Of a stretch of 64,000 bases of DNA, positions 53,083 to 62,600 are shown in pieces. Below the pieces are notes generated by a model. The model saw nothing but the letters and a program-made list of their open reading frames with translations. It was not told the DNA's origin and did not search any database. Positions within the stretch are counted from its first letter, which is position 1; each line of letters opens with the position of its first letter. A program made the position numbers and the translations under genes. The stretch is from JAUILH01 sp964230215 (GTDB lineage: Bacteria; Bacteroidota; Bacteroidia; Flavobacteriales_D; JAUILH01), in the NCBI GenBank assembly GCA_964230215.1, contig CAXRGQ010000014.1:62001-126000 (forward strand), in the 5' to 3' direction.

Positions 53083-53915
53083 TCAGAGAATTCCTTAAGT
53101 TTTGACCATAAGCTAATACACTCTTTAGCCTCTTTAACATCATGAACTCGCAATATCTTGGCTCCTTTCTCAAGTGCTGTATTGTGTAAAAAGCTCGTGC
53201 CATTTAAAGCAGACTCTGGAGTTGTTTCTAGCGTCTTGTATATCATGGATTTTCTTGAAATGCCCACGAGTATCGGAAGGTCTAAAGCCTTAAATGCATC
53301 TAATTTCATGAGTAATTCGTAGTTCTGATCAATCGTTTTACTAAATCCAAAACCTGGGTCGATTATAATATCAGTAATACCCTTAGTTCTCATTTCCAGA
53401 GTGCGTTCACTTAATTCTCTAACTACATCTAATATCAGACTAGAATAAGTAGTTTTAGTCTGCATGGTTTGAGGTGTACCTCTCATATGCATGGCAATGT
53501 AGGGAACTTGTCGCTCAGCAATCAAGTCAAGCATCTGTTTGTCCAAAAGACCTGCACTAATATCGTTTACAATATCAGCTCCCGCATCCAAACCCCGTTC
53601 GGCTACTTGTGAACGAAAAGTGTCTATGGATAAAATACTTTCTGGGTATTCACTTCTAATTGCATTGACGGCCATTTCTATTTTCTCAGCTTCAAGATTA
53701 ATAGGAATGTCTTTAGCTCCCGGACGACTAGAATAAGCACCAAGGTCAAGTATATCTGCGCCATCATTCAGCATGGCTTTTACCTTGTCTAACAGCTGTT
53801 CTGATGAAATTCTACTACCCGAATAAAACGAGTCATCCGTGAGGTTGATGATCCCCATTACTTTAGGCTGTTCAAGCGAGAGTAAACTGCCTCTTATATT
53901 CAGGTGATAACTCAT
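53079..53915 (-). CDS. folP: Dihydropteroate synthase
   Basis: 278 residues. Joins p-aminobenzoate to the pterin diphosphate in folate synthesis. Pterin-binding MGIINLTDDSFYSGSR, DILDLGAYSSRPGA, SIDTFRSQVAERGLDAGADIVNDISAG, PGFGFSKTIDQNYELL and GISRKSM, RVHDVKEA are all in place for the TIM barrel. Motif DSFYSG is the usual DSFSDG-like loop. Upstream partner cdaA follows with overlap; divergent from the DUF1599 gene. Confidence 0.94.
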   Translation of the reverse strand: MSYHLNIRGSLLSLEQPKVMGIINLTDDSFYSGSRISSEQLLDKVKAMLNDGADILDLGAYSSRPGAKDIPINLEAEKIEMAVNAIRSEYPESILSIDTFRSQVAERGLDAGADIVNDISAGLLDKQMLDLIAERQVPYIAMHMRGTPQTMQTKTTYSSLILDVVRELSERTLEMRTKGITDIIIDPGFGFSKTIDQNYELLMKLDAFKALDLPILVGISRKSMIYKTLETTPESALNGTSFLHNTALEKGAKILRVHDVKEAKECISLWSKLKEFSE

Positions 53916-53975
53916 TTAATTAATGTATATTCACGTCCCAAAGATTACAGAGGTAAAATTATCATTATTTAACAG

Positions 53976-54518
53976 ATGACAAAGACCCTTGAACAATATA
54001 GAGCGGAATTGAACAAGTGTAGAGAATTGTTCGAAAAGAAAACTAAGGATTATGGAACGGCCTGGCGAATTCTTCGACCAAGCTCATTAACCGATCAAAT
54101 TTTTATCAAAGCACAACGTATTAGAACCATTCAGGAGTCCGGTGAGAACAAAGTGGGAGAAGATATTGAAGGTGAATTCATCGGCATTGTGAATTACGGT
54201 ATTATGGCACTTATTCAGCTTGAAATAGATTCAGGTGAGCTGGAAATGCCAAGTGAAAAAGTAATGCCACTATACGATGAGCAAGCCAATTTAACCGAGT
54301 TGTTGATGCAAAAGAAGAATCATGACTATGGTGAGGCATGGCGTGACATGCGAGTTAGCTCTTTGTGTGATTTGATTCTGATGAAAGTTCTGAGAGTCAA
54401 GCAGATTGAGGATAATGATGGTGATACACTTGTGTCTGAGGGGGTTGATGCAAATTATATGGATATGATTAATTATTCTATTTTTGCCTTAATCAAGCTA
54501 ACAGAGGAAAAATCTTAA
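53976..54518 (+). CDS. DUF1599 protein with tandem internal duplication
   Basis: 180 residues, cytoplasmic. Two halves repeat one pattern: KTKDYGTAWRILRPSSLTD with ..EGEFIGIVNYGIMALIQL (22-82), and KNHDYGEAWRDMRVSSLCD with ..DANYMDMINYSIFALIKL (114-175). Each half keeps DYG.AWR and a late (V/I)NY motif, as expected of DUF1599, which usually has this duplicated form in Bacteroidota. Function unknown; a nucleotide-related role has been proposed for such domains. Followed by the BT_3928-like gene. Confidence 0.85.
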   Translation: MTKTLEQYRAELNKCRELFEKKTKDYGTAWRILRPSSLTDQIFIKAQRIRTIQESGENKVGEDIEGEFIGIVNYGIMALIQLEIDSGELEMPSEKVMPLYDEQANLTELLMQKKNHDYGEAWRDMRVSSLCDLILMKVLRVKQIEDNDGDTLVSEGVDANYMDMINYSIFALIKLTEEKS

Positions 54519-54569
54519 ACAATAGTTAAAACTTAACCAAGTTTGTAGCACCTGGAGTACATTCGTATT

Positions 54570-56801
54570 ATGTTCGAAAATAACAGTTACTATAAGCCAA
54601 CTAATGACACTGCAATCGATATGCAGTGGGAATATGGAGCACGCGGTTATCTGCAGAAAGGCTCCTTACTCGTTTCTATCGTGGGACTTGCCATGTTTGC
54701 ATTGTATGGGGTGAACGAATCAGAAAGCCTGTACTTGTATTTAGGGCTTGGCTTCATGGTTTTACCGATGGTCTTTTTGTGGTTTCAGAAGATTCTTAGT
54801 GCACCACTCCAAATATTTGCATCCGCTCTTAATACGGTATCTGTTTTCATAATAGCATTGTGTTACCTAGGGCACATGCATGAGGGGATGGAGCTGCTGG
54901 GTTGGATATCATTTGGAATAAGTGGAGTGCTCATTTTAATGTCGAGGGCATGGACACTACTAGCTTACATTGCAAGAATTCTTGTTGGAGGATTGTTTAT
55001 TGTGTCAGGGATGATCAAGGCGAATGACCCGGAAGGTTTTGCGTTTAAGCTTCATGATTACTTCCAGGAAGATGCCTTGAACTTGGAGAGCTGGAACGAC
55101 TATGCAATCTATATGGCTATTATAATTGCTGTTGGCGAAATAGTCTTGGGATTCGCTGCAATCGTTGGCGGTAAGATGCGGGTGACTGCTTGGACTTTAT
55201 TGATAATGATTCTGTCCTTTACTGGCTTAACTTATTACACTGGTTCATGTCTTGACACACAGAAAGATTACAATGATATTGCTGCAGTAATGAGTTCGGC
55301 TGATAATTCCCTAACGGCCAATACACCAGAAAAGTTATTAGAAGCGGAGATCAAATACGACTATTTAAAGGAAGCTTTAAATGATATAGGAGGAGACTAC
55401 CAGGATAGCTTAAGTACAGGGTATGATGAAAAGCTGGCACTAGCGAGTCAGATAACAACGGAGCTGGAGAAAATAGAAGCGATGAACTTGGATTCGGCCT
55501 CTAAAGCCAATAAAATGGCAGCGGTGATACAAACGCATTTAGGGAAATCAGAAACCCTTGTTCAAATGCATGAACTGCCTCCCTTTTGGAGACAGTGTGT
55601 AGATGATTGCGGATGCTTTGGTGATGCCTTAAAAGGGTCTGTTGGACGTTCTCTCAAGCCTTGGGAGTCTTTCGCTAAAGATGCGGTGCTACTGTATTTT
55701 GTTTTGTTATTATTTGCACTTCAAGGCAGAATAAAACTAAACACACCTAAAGAGGATATGTTCTTGATTATAAGTTCTCTTGTAGTGGTGACCTTCCTTT
55801 GTATGGTGTTTGATAATTGGTACTTCCCATTGATCTTCTCAATCTTGTTGTTCATTGTATATGTGTTCTTAAAACGTATGAAACTTGGAAAGATTGGAGT
55901 TGAGTGGAGTTACGCAATTATTGTAACCTTGGCTAGCCTTGGGGTAAGCTTATATACCTACTCATATCTACCAATGAAAGATTATAGACCTTATTCAGTT
56001 GGGAGTAATCTAGTTGAAAAGTTCAGTGATGGAATTGAACCGGATATAGAAAAGACCTTTGTATGTATAGACAGAGAGACTAAAGAGAAGGTTGAAATTA
56101 GTCAGGATGAGTATATGGCTAACTGGAAAGAGGTTGGGCAGAAATACATTATAATTACCTCTTTTGATAAAGAGATCACCGCGGGAAGAAACAACTCAAT
56201 TTCGGATTTCCAACCTGTGGCTAAATATGGCGATTTACCGGATTACATGAAGAATGACGGTCAGTTAACAAGCGGTTTGTTTGATCCATCTGTTAATCCT
56301 AGATACATGGTGTTGTATATGGAGGAATACGACCAAAATGATACGGTACTTCTGGAAGATTATCAAAGAGACAAAGAGGAGTATTATCCAGATTCTGTAT
56401 ACACTCAACTTGGAGAGTACCAAAAGCAACCAAGTGCTTCAACAGACATTCAATTAAAAGATTACATACTTTCAAAAGATGTTGTGTTATTGGTGATTGC
56501 TCGTGAGCTAGATAAAGTAAGAGAAGGTGCTTTGGCTGACCTTGTCTCACTAACAGACGCTGCTATGGCTGAAGAAATTCCAACCATTTGTTTGACAGCA
56601 TCAGGACAAGAAATGAGACAAGAATTAAGAGATAATTATAGTTTTAACGCTATGTTTGCGACAGCAGATGGCACTGAGTTGAAAATCGTAGTTAGATCTA
56701 ACCCAGGAGTTGTCTTAGTTGGCAATGGAGTTGTAATGGGGAAATGGTCGTCAAGAAGCATTCCTTCATTAGATGAAGTAAAAAATAGTTTAAGTAAGTG
56801 A
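54570..56801 (+). CDS. BT_3928-type DoxX-family membrane protein
   Basis: 743 residues. An N-terminal block of about seven membrane helices includes a DoxX-like stretch (ARILVGGLFIVSGMIKANDPEGFAFKL). It then has a long helical extracytoplasmic insert (~240-310) and the diagnostic CVDDCGCFGDALKGSVGRSLKPWESFAKD, more helices, and a C-terminal soluble region (~480-743) with thioredoxin-like strands. The CGCFG motif suggests redox or metal chemistry. The usual neighbours tpiA and prmA lie downstream. Stop overlaps the next GTG start. Confidence 0.85.
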   Translation: MFENNSYYKPTNDTAIDMQWEYGARGYLQKGSLLVSIVGLAMFALYGVNESESLYLYLGLGFMVLPMVFLWFQKILSAPLQIFASALNTVSVFIIALCYLGHMHEGMELLGWISFGISGVLILMSRAWTLLAYIARILVGGLFIVSGMIKANDPEGFAFKLHDYFQEDALNLESWNDYAIYMAIIIAVGEIVLGFAAIVGGKMRVTAWTLLIMILSFTGLTYYTGSCLDTQKDYNDIAAVMSSADNSLTANTPEKLLEAEIKYDYLKEALNDIGGDYQDSLSTGYDEKLALASQITTELEKIEAMNLDSASKANKMAAVIQTHLGKSETLVQMHELPPFWRQCVDDCGCFGDALKGSVGRSLKPWESFAKDAVLLYFVLLLFALQGRIKLNTPKEDMFLIISSLVVVTFLCMVFDNWYFPLIFSILLFIVYVFLKRMKLGKIGVEWSYAIIVTLASLGVSLYTYSYLPMKDYRPYSVGSNLVEKFSDGIEPDIEKTFVCIDRETKEKVEISQDEYMANWKEVGQKYIIITSFDKEITAGRNNSISDFQPVAKYGDLPDYMKNDGQLTSGLFDPSVNPRYMVLYMEEYDQNDTVLLEDYQRDKEEYYPDSVYTQLGEYQKQPSASTDIQLKDYILSKDVVLLVIARELDKVREGALADLVSLTDAAMAEEIPTICLTASGQEMRQELRDNYSFNAMFATADGTELKIVVRSNPGVVLVGNGVVMGKWSSRSIPSLDEVKNSLSK

Positions 56802-58105
56802 TTCGATATATAATAAGAAAGGTACTATACGGACTCCTAGTATTATGGGGTGTAATTACCGTGTTGTTTTTCTTGTTAAAGATCGATCCTGAAAGTGCGG
56901 CGAGAGTGCGAGCGGGTAAAAACCCTACGCCTGAATTAATCGAGCAAATTAAGAAAGATTTTCAGTTGGATTTACCTTTGTATCAGCAGTATATGCTGTA
57001 CCTGAATGATTTGTCACCAATCAGTATTCATAACGAAACAGTTGAGGATAGCAGAGTGTTTCTTAATGACGACGACTATTCATACACAAAACTTTTTTCT
57101 TACTCAGAACACCGTACAGTTGTAATAAAATACCCCTACTTAAGACGTGACTATTTGAGTAATGAAAAGGTCTCGGAAATTATCAATGCACACATTCCAG
57201 AAACGGCTATTTTGGCTATTACTGCAATTGGTATTGCTGTTTTATTAGGAATAGTACTTGGCGTCTTGGCTGCCCTGTATAAGGGTAGTTTTATTGATGG
57301 GGCTGCCCTGGTAATTTCCACTATGGGTATGTCAGTACCTTCTTTCTTTATGGCAATCGTAGTCCAATGGATTATGGCAACATTGTGGTTTGAAGAAACT
57401 TCATTGCCAATTTTCCCGCTGATTGGTATTGCTGCCGGTGCTCTGGTCGGATTGATATTCAACAAACGAGAAGCAGCTAAACGTTTCACAAATTTCAGTT
57501 GGATTTATCTGAGTGAGAGCATGTTTAAAGGCTTTATCATAGCTTTAATTGCTTGGGTAATAGGGTATGCTTTGCTGAGTTTTGGAATCGAATTTCCATT
57601 TATTGATTCTTATTTATTCTTGCCAGGGACGGATTTACCTACTTCAGGAACATTCAATGATTTAGATGAAATTGGAGATGAGTTTATTAACTATCCTGCA
57701 TTGGTGTTGCCCGCGCTCACTTTGGGTATTCGACCATTGGCTATCGTAATGCAATTAACCAGAAGCTCTATGCTTGATGTCCTATCGCAAGACTATGTTA
57801 GAACTGCCAAAGCTAAAGGCTTGAAGCCTATCAAAATAATTGGAAAGCATGCTTTGAAGAATGCACTAAACCCAGTGGTTACCGCTGTGTCTGGATGGTT
57901 TGCCTCTATGCTGGCAGGTGCAATTTTCATTGAAGAGGTGTTCAACTGGAATGGAATTGGAAAGGTGATTTATGATGGTATTGACAATTCTAACATGCCT
58001 GTAGTAATTGGTGCAGTAACCATTATTGCTGCATTTTTTGTGATTATAAACATTGTTGTGGACATTGTGTATGGTATCCTTGATCCGCGTGTAAGAGTAA
58101 AGTAA
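56798..58105 (+). CDS. DppB-like ABC transporter permease, standing alone
   Basis: 435 residues, GTG start inside the upstream TGA (GTGA). Binding-protein-dependent permease: N-terminal IRYIIRKVLYGLLVLWGVITVLFFLL, ETAILAITAIGIAVLLGIVLGVLAALY, and the EAA loop YVRTAKAKGLKPIKIIGKHAL plus FNWNGIGKVIYDGI. Family norm is ~310-340 residues; the extra is an extracytoplasmic insert (~50-125) and an insert around 190-290. No partner permease, ATPase or substrate-binding gene is here. Oligopeptide/nickel import is the family theme; substrate unknown. Confidence 0.85.
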   Translation: MIRYIIRKVLYGLLVLWGVITVLFFLLKIDPESAARVRAGKNPTPELIEQIKKDFQLDLPLYQQYMLYLNDLSPISIHNETVEDSRVFLNDDDYSYTKLFSYSEHRTVVIKYPYLRRDYLSNEKVSEIINAHIPETAILAITAIGIAVLLGIVLGVLAALYKGSFIDGAALVISTMGMSVPSFFMAIVVQWIMATLWFEETSLPIFPLIGIAAGALVGLIFNKREAAKRFTNFSWIYLSESMFKGFIIALIAWVIGYALLSFGIEFPFIDSYLFLPGTDLPTSGTFNDLDEIGDEFINYPALVLPALTLGIRPLAIVMQLTRSSMLDVLSQDYVRTAKAKGLKPIKIIGKHALKNALNPVVTAVSGWFASMLAGAIFIEEVFNWNGIGKVIYDGIDNSNMPVVIGAVTIIAAFFVIINIVVDIVYGILDPRVRVK

Positions 58106-58842
58106 TGAGGAAGAAGATTGTAGCTGGGAATTGGAAAATGAACTTAAACATTGAGGAAGCGAGTAGCTTGCTAAATGAAATAGATGACTTAGTGGATGAA
58201 CTAAATGACGTTTCCCTAATTGTAGCTCCACCTTCTCTGTACATACATTTAATCGATGACATGAAAAATGTGTCGGCAGCCTCACAAAACAATTCTAGAA
58301 ACACGAATGGTGCCTACACCGGTGAGATATCTGCGGCTATGTTGAAGGAGATGAATGTGTCTTATGGAATTATTGGGCATTCTGAGCGTAGAGAGTATCA
58401 AAACGAGTTGGATCAAGAAATTGCCGAAAAATTTGAAAGATTAAGTGAGAACTCCATATGTCCAATACTTTGTGTCGGCGAATCGCTTGAAGAAAGAAAT
58501 AATGGAAGCTATGTGGCTAAAGTTTCGGGGCAAATCGAGAATGTGTTAAAGCACGGTAATAATGCCAATCAGGACTTTGTTCTTGCTTATGAGCCAATTT
58601 GGGCAATCGGAACAGGTGAAACAGCTTCTCCCGAACAGGCGCAAGAAATGCATGCAGCTATCAGAGAAAAATTGCAAACGATTATTGGTGATAGAGCCAA
58701 TTCAATTTCAATCCTTTATGGAGGAAGTTGCAAGCCAAACAATGCAAAAGAGTTATTCTCGCAAAAAGATATCGATGGCGGCCTAATTGGAGGAGCGTCA
58801 CTTAAAGCAGATTCATTTATACAGATTGCTAAATCATTTTAA
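58105..58842 (+). CDS. tpiA: Triosephosphate isomerase
   Basis: 245 residues. Interconverts DHAP and glyceraldehyde-3-phosphate. N-terminal VAGNWKMNL, electrophile His in GHSERR, catalytic Glu in AYEPIWAIGTG, and the phosphate loop ILYGGSCKP / DGGLIGGASL are present. Its ATG overlaps the permease TAA (TAATG). prmA begins three bases after its stop, a gene order common in Bacteroidota. Confidence 0.96.
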   Translation: MRKKIVAGNWKMNLNIEEASSLLNEIDDLVDELNDVSLIVAPPSLYIHLIDDMKNVSAASQNNSRNTNGAYTGEISAAMLKEMNVSYGIIGHSERREYQNELDQEIAEKFERLSENSICPILCVGESLEERNNGSYVAKVSGQIENVLKHGNNANQDFVLAYEPIWAIGTGETASPEQAQEMHAAIREKLQTIIGDRANSISILYGGSCKPNNAKELFSQKDIDGGLIGGASLKADSFIQIAKSF

Positions 58843-58845
58843 TCC

Positions 58846-59667
58846 ATGAATTACTTAGAATTCAAATTCTCAATTCCTGTTATTGAGCTATATCGTGATA
58901 TGCTATTGTATTACCTTAATGAGCTTGGTTTTGAAACACATCAAGAAACGCCTGAAGGTCTTATTTCTTACATCTTAGTTAATGATTTTAATGAAGAAGC
59001 CTTAGATGAGGTAATTAGTGATCTAGGCCAAAAAATTAAATACAGCTATAAAGAAATTGAGCAACAGAATTGGAATAAGGTGTGGGAGGCCTCATTCGAC
59101 CCTGTGTGGATCAGCGATGACTGTGTTATTTGTGCTCCATTCCATGAAGTAAAAGATGCGGAGTATAAAATCATCCTTAGCCCCAAAATGGCCTTCGGCA
59201 CAGGTCATCATCCAACTACATTTCTTATTACCCAACAATTGCTGGAAGAGAATGTAGAAGGATTAGATGTATTAGATATGGGCTGTGGCACGAGTGTATT
59301 GGGTATTATGGCTAGTATGAGAGGAGCTGCGTCTGTTGATGGTATTGATATTGACGAATGGTCTCAAACCAACTCTGAAGAAAACCTAGCGCTTAACAAT
59401 ATAGAAAACATGCAGGTAGAATTAGGTGATGTTACCCTGTTGGATGGTAGAACTTATAATGTTATATTAGCTAACATCAACAAAAACGTTTTGTTAAGTG
59501 ATATGCCTGAATATGAAAAGGTGCTGACAGAAGGGGGATTCATTTTATTCAGTGGATTTTATGAGAATGACATTGAGTCTATTGTTGATCGTGGTGAAGA
59601 ACTTGGACTAACTTTTGTAGAAAGTAAAGTTAGAAAAGAGTGGGCCATGGTTAAAATGAAAAAATAG
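58846..59667 (+). CDS. prmA: Ribosomal protein L11 methyltransferase
   Basis: 273 residues. Methylates ribosomal protein L11 lysines and N-terminus with SAM. A substrate-binding N-domain is followed by MAFGTGHHPTTFL and the SAM motif LDMGCGTSVLGIMAS (here S for the usual G/ V), then VDGIDIDEWS and VILANINKNVLL with the NxN active-site pattern. Downstream, the giant secreted protein starts three bases later. Confidence 0.94.
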   Translation: MNYLEFKFSIPVIELYRDMLLYYLNELGFETHQETPEGLISYILVNDFNEEALDEVISDLGQKIKYSYKEIEQQNWNKVWEASFDPVWISDDCVICAPFHEVKDAEYKIILSPKMAFGTGHHPTTFLITQQLLEENVEGLDVLDMGCGTSVLGIMASMRGAASVDGIDIDEWSQTNSEENLALNNIENMQVELGDVTLLDGRTYNVILANINKNVLLSDMPEYEKVLTEGGFILFSGFYENDIESIVDRGEELGLTFVESKVRKEWAMVKMKK

Positions 59668-59669
59668 TT

Positions 59670-62600
59670 ATGAGATTTAGTTTATTGTTTTTAAGCATGA
59701 TTGCGTTTTCATGCATGTCTTTTGCGCAGAGTTTTTCGTCAGATCCTGTAAAGTTTCTGGACCAAGTAGAAAAGCATTTGGGCTCTTACGATAAACGAGC
59801 GGCTAAGGAGTTTGTTGAAGAGTTTACACCTGTGTTTACTGGCTTAAAAACCTCAGAGCAAAGCAAGGTTATCGAAATGTGTAATCTTATAGATTCAAAA
59901 GCATTGCGTGTGTATCCTGATTTCACTGGATACATTTATTCAGTTAACCATATCTATAAAAAGAATATGGGCTCGCAGGTGTTCAGTCAATGGAATGACG
60001 TTCTTGGAAAAGTATTGGCACAAAAACAGAAGAAAAAATGGGCTGATTTCTTAGAAATGAGCGGCGTATTCTTTGAAAAAGGCTATTTCTTCGATAGCAA
60101 AAGACTGTCTTGGGGAGTAAGAGGAGGGTCTTTTTCGTTTACCTATGACAAAGTGCCTATCATTACGTTTAATGATATCACGCTTACATGTTACTCAAAT
60201 AATGATAGTTCCGTAATCTACAATACAAGCGGAACTTATTTGCCTCAAACTACTGACTTTAAGGGTGAAGGCGGGAAAATGCTTTGGACAAGAACAGGAT
60301 TAGAAGCAGATGAAACATACGGGGAGTTTACATCTAAATACGATTTAAATATTAAATCAAGTGCATTTAAACTTGATTCGGTTTCTCTACATACGCCTTA
60401 CTTTAAAGAACCATTATTGGGTAAAATAGATGAAAAGGTGCTAAGGCTAACAAGTAGTAGTGATCCGTCTTATCCACGTTTCCAATCGTACAGTAAGCGA
60501 TTAACCATTAAAGAAATTAAACCTGAAGTTGATTACGAAGGGGGATTCACTATGCATGGTGCAACATTTATCGGAACAGGGACACCAGCCGAACCAGCAA
60601 TATTAACCTTTTACAGAAAGGGATCACCATTCATTCAGACCACATCTTTAACATATAACATTGCACCAGAGAAAATTTCAGGTCCAACGGCTACACTAAA
60701 AGTTTTCCTTGATAAAGACAGTATCTATCATCCTGGATTACGCCTAGAGTATGTGAAGAGTGAAAAAACCAAGGATTGGAAAATTACGTTAATCCGAACA
60801 AAAGAAGGTGTGGGTCAAAGTCCGTTTAATAACACCTATCATGCAATTGATATGCAAGTTGAATCCATATCATGGGGTAGAGGGGATTCAACATTGTATA
60901 TGGGGCCGTTGTTCGGGTCATCTAAAACAAATGGTCTGTTTGAGTCACAAGCACTTTACGATAGAAGAAAGTTTGAGAGAATAGGCGGCAATGATAATCA
61001 ACACCCTATGATTGCAATCGCAAATCACGCAACACGATATGACCAATTCGAGTTTAAAACGGCTGAGCTATCAACGGCATTAGGGGCAACAATAAATACC
61101 TTACTTCCTCTTTATTACGAGCTAAACAACAACGGTTTTATCTTGTATGATAAGAACAATGAGAAAATATATATCAAGCAAAAGCTCTTTGATTATATTG
61201 ATAACTACTATGGCAGAAAAGATTACGATAACATCTCGATATACTCTGATCCAAATGGCGGAGCAAATGCGATAATGAATGTTGCAACCTTTGATTTAAA
61301 AATTGACGGAGTTAGCAAATTCAACTTATCAGATAGACAGTTTGTTCAAGTCTTCCCCAAGGCAACTAAGTCGTTCACAGACCCTAACACTGGAAAGAAA
61401 ATTCCTTATGGCGAAATTAAAATGTTCAAGAACAGAAATATCTTGTTTGATGGAACTATGATTGCCGGAAGCACGGACTATTTTGGAACAAATTTCAACT
61501 TTGATTATGAAGACTTTACAGTTGAAATTCCTCAATGTGATTCGATGAAGATTTGGGTATGGCCCTTCCAACAAAGTAAAAATCAAATTCCGCTACGCTC
61601 TGTAATTGAGGATATAAAAGGTGAGATTAAAATCGACCATCCTACTAACAAGGCGAGTCTAGATACAAGCTTTAACGATTATCCAATCTTAACGTGTACC
61701 AAAGAAACCTATGTGTTCTATGATAAGATATCTAAAGGTGCTTACCCAAGAACAACGTTTTATTACAAAATCAAACCCTTTGAACTGGATAGCTTAGACA
61801 ACTTTAATAGAGATGCTTTAAGGTTTGACGGTACCCTAGTTTCTGCTGGAATATTTCCAGATTTTGATGAACCATTGAGAGTGTTAACAGACTATTCGCT
61901 TGGTTTTGTCAGACAAGCACCTAAAGAAGGATTTGACTTATACAAAGACAAAGGTTTGTTCCAAAACACCATTGCATTAACAGGTGATGGATTAGTGGGC
62001 GACGGAATTATTGAATTTGTGAAGTCAACCTCTGTATCAAAGGCATTTGTTTTCTATCCAGATAGTACCGTGGGTGTTGTCGATTCATTTGTGAATGAGC
62101 CGCAAGGCAAACCAGTCGAGTTTCCACATGTTGTAGGTTACGGAGTTAAAGTAGCGTTTAATCCTGAAGCTAATCGTTTAGATGCAAGAAGCGTTGATAA
62201 GAATTTGCTGAATTTCTTTGACGATCAAGCAGTAATGAAAGGAGCGATTACGGTTACAGAGCAAGAAATGACGGGCAGGGGAAAAATGAGTTTTGGTAAT
62301 GCAGATCTATTTGCCCGAAAGTTCACATATAAGGAGCATAAAATTCAATCAGACACCTCCGAGTTCGACCTAGCATCACTTGAGGAACAGGAAGGAGAAA
62401 ATGTACTTGCTTTCAAAACCGATAATGTTAGTGCACTGGTCGACTTTAAAGAGCGCCAAGGAATTTTTAAATCGAATGGAAAGGATTCACATGTTGAGTT
62501 TCCAGAAAACCAATACATCTGTTTTATGGATGAGTTTAAATGGTATATGGATAATGACGACATTGAATTACAAAAGAAATCTGACCTGGTAGTGGAAAGC

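Noticed and set aside
57866..58285. 139-codon minus-strand frame across the permease end and tpiA start
   Set aside because: Composition is low-complexity (Ser/His/Asn/Tyr-rich) and it is antisense to two well-supported genes.
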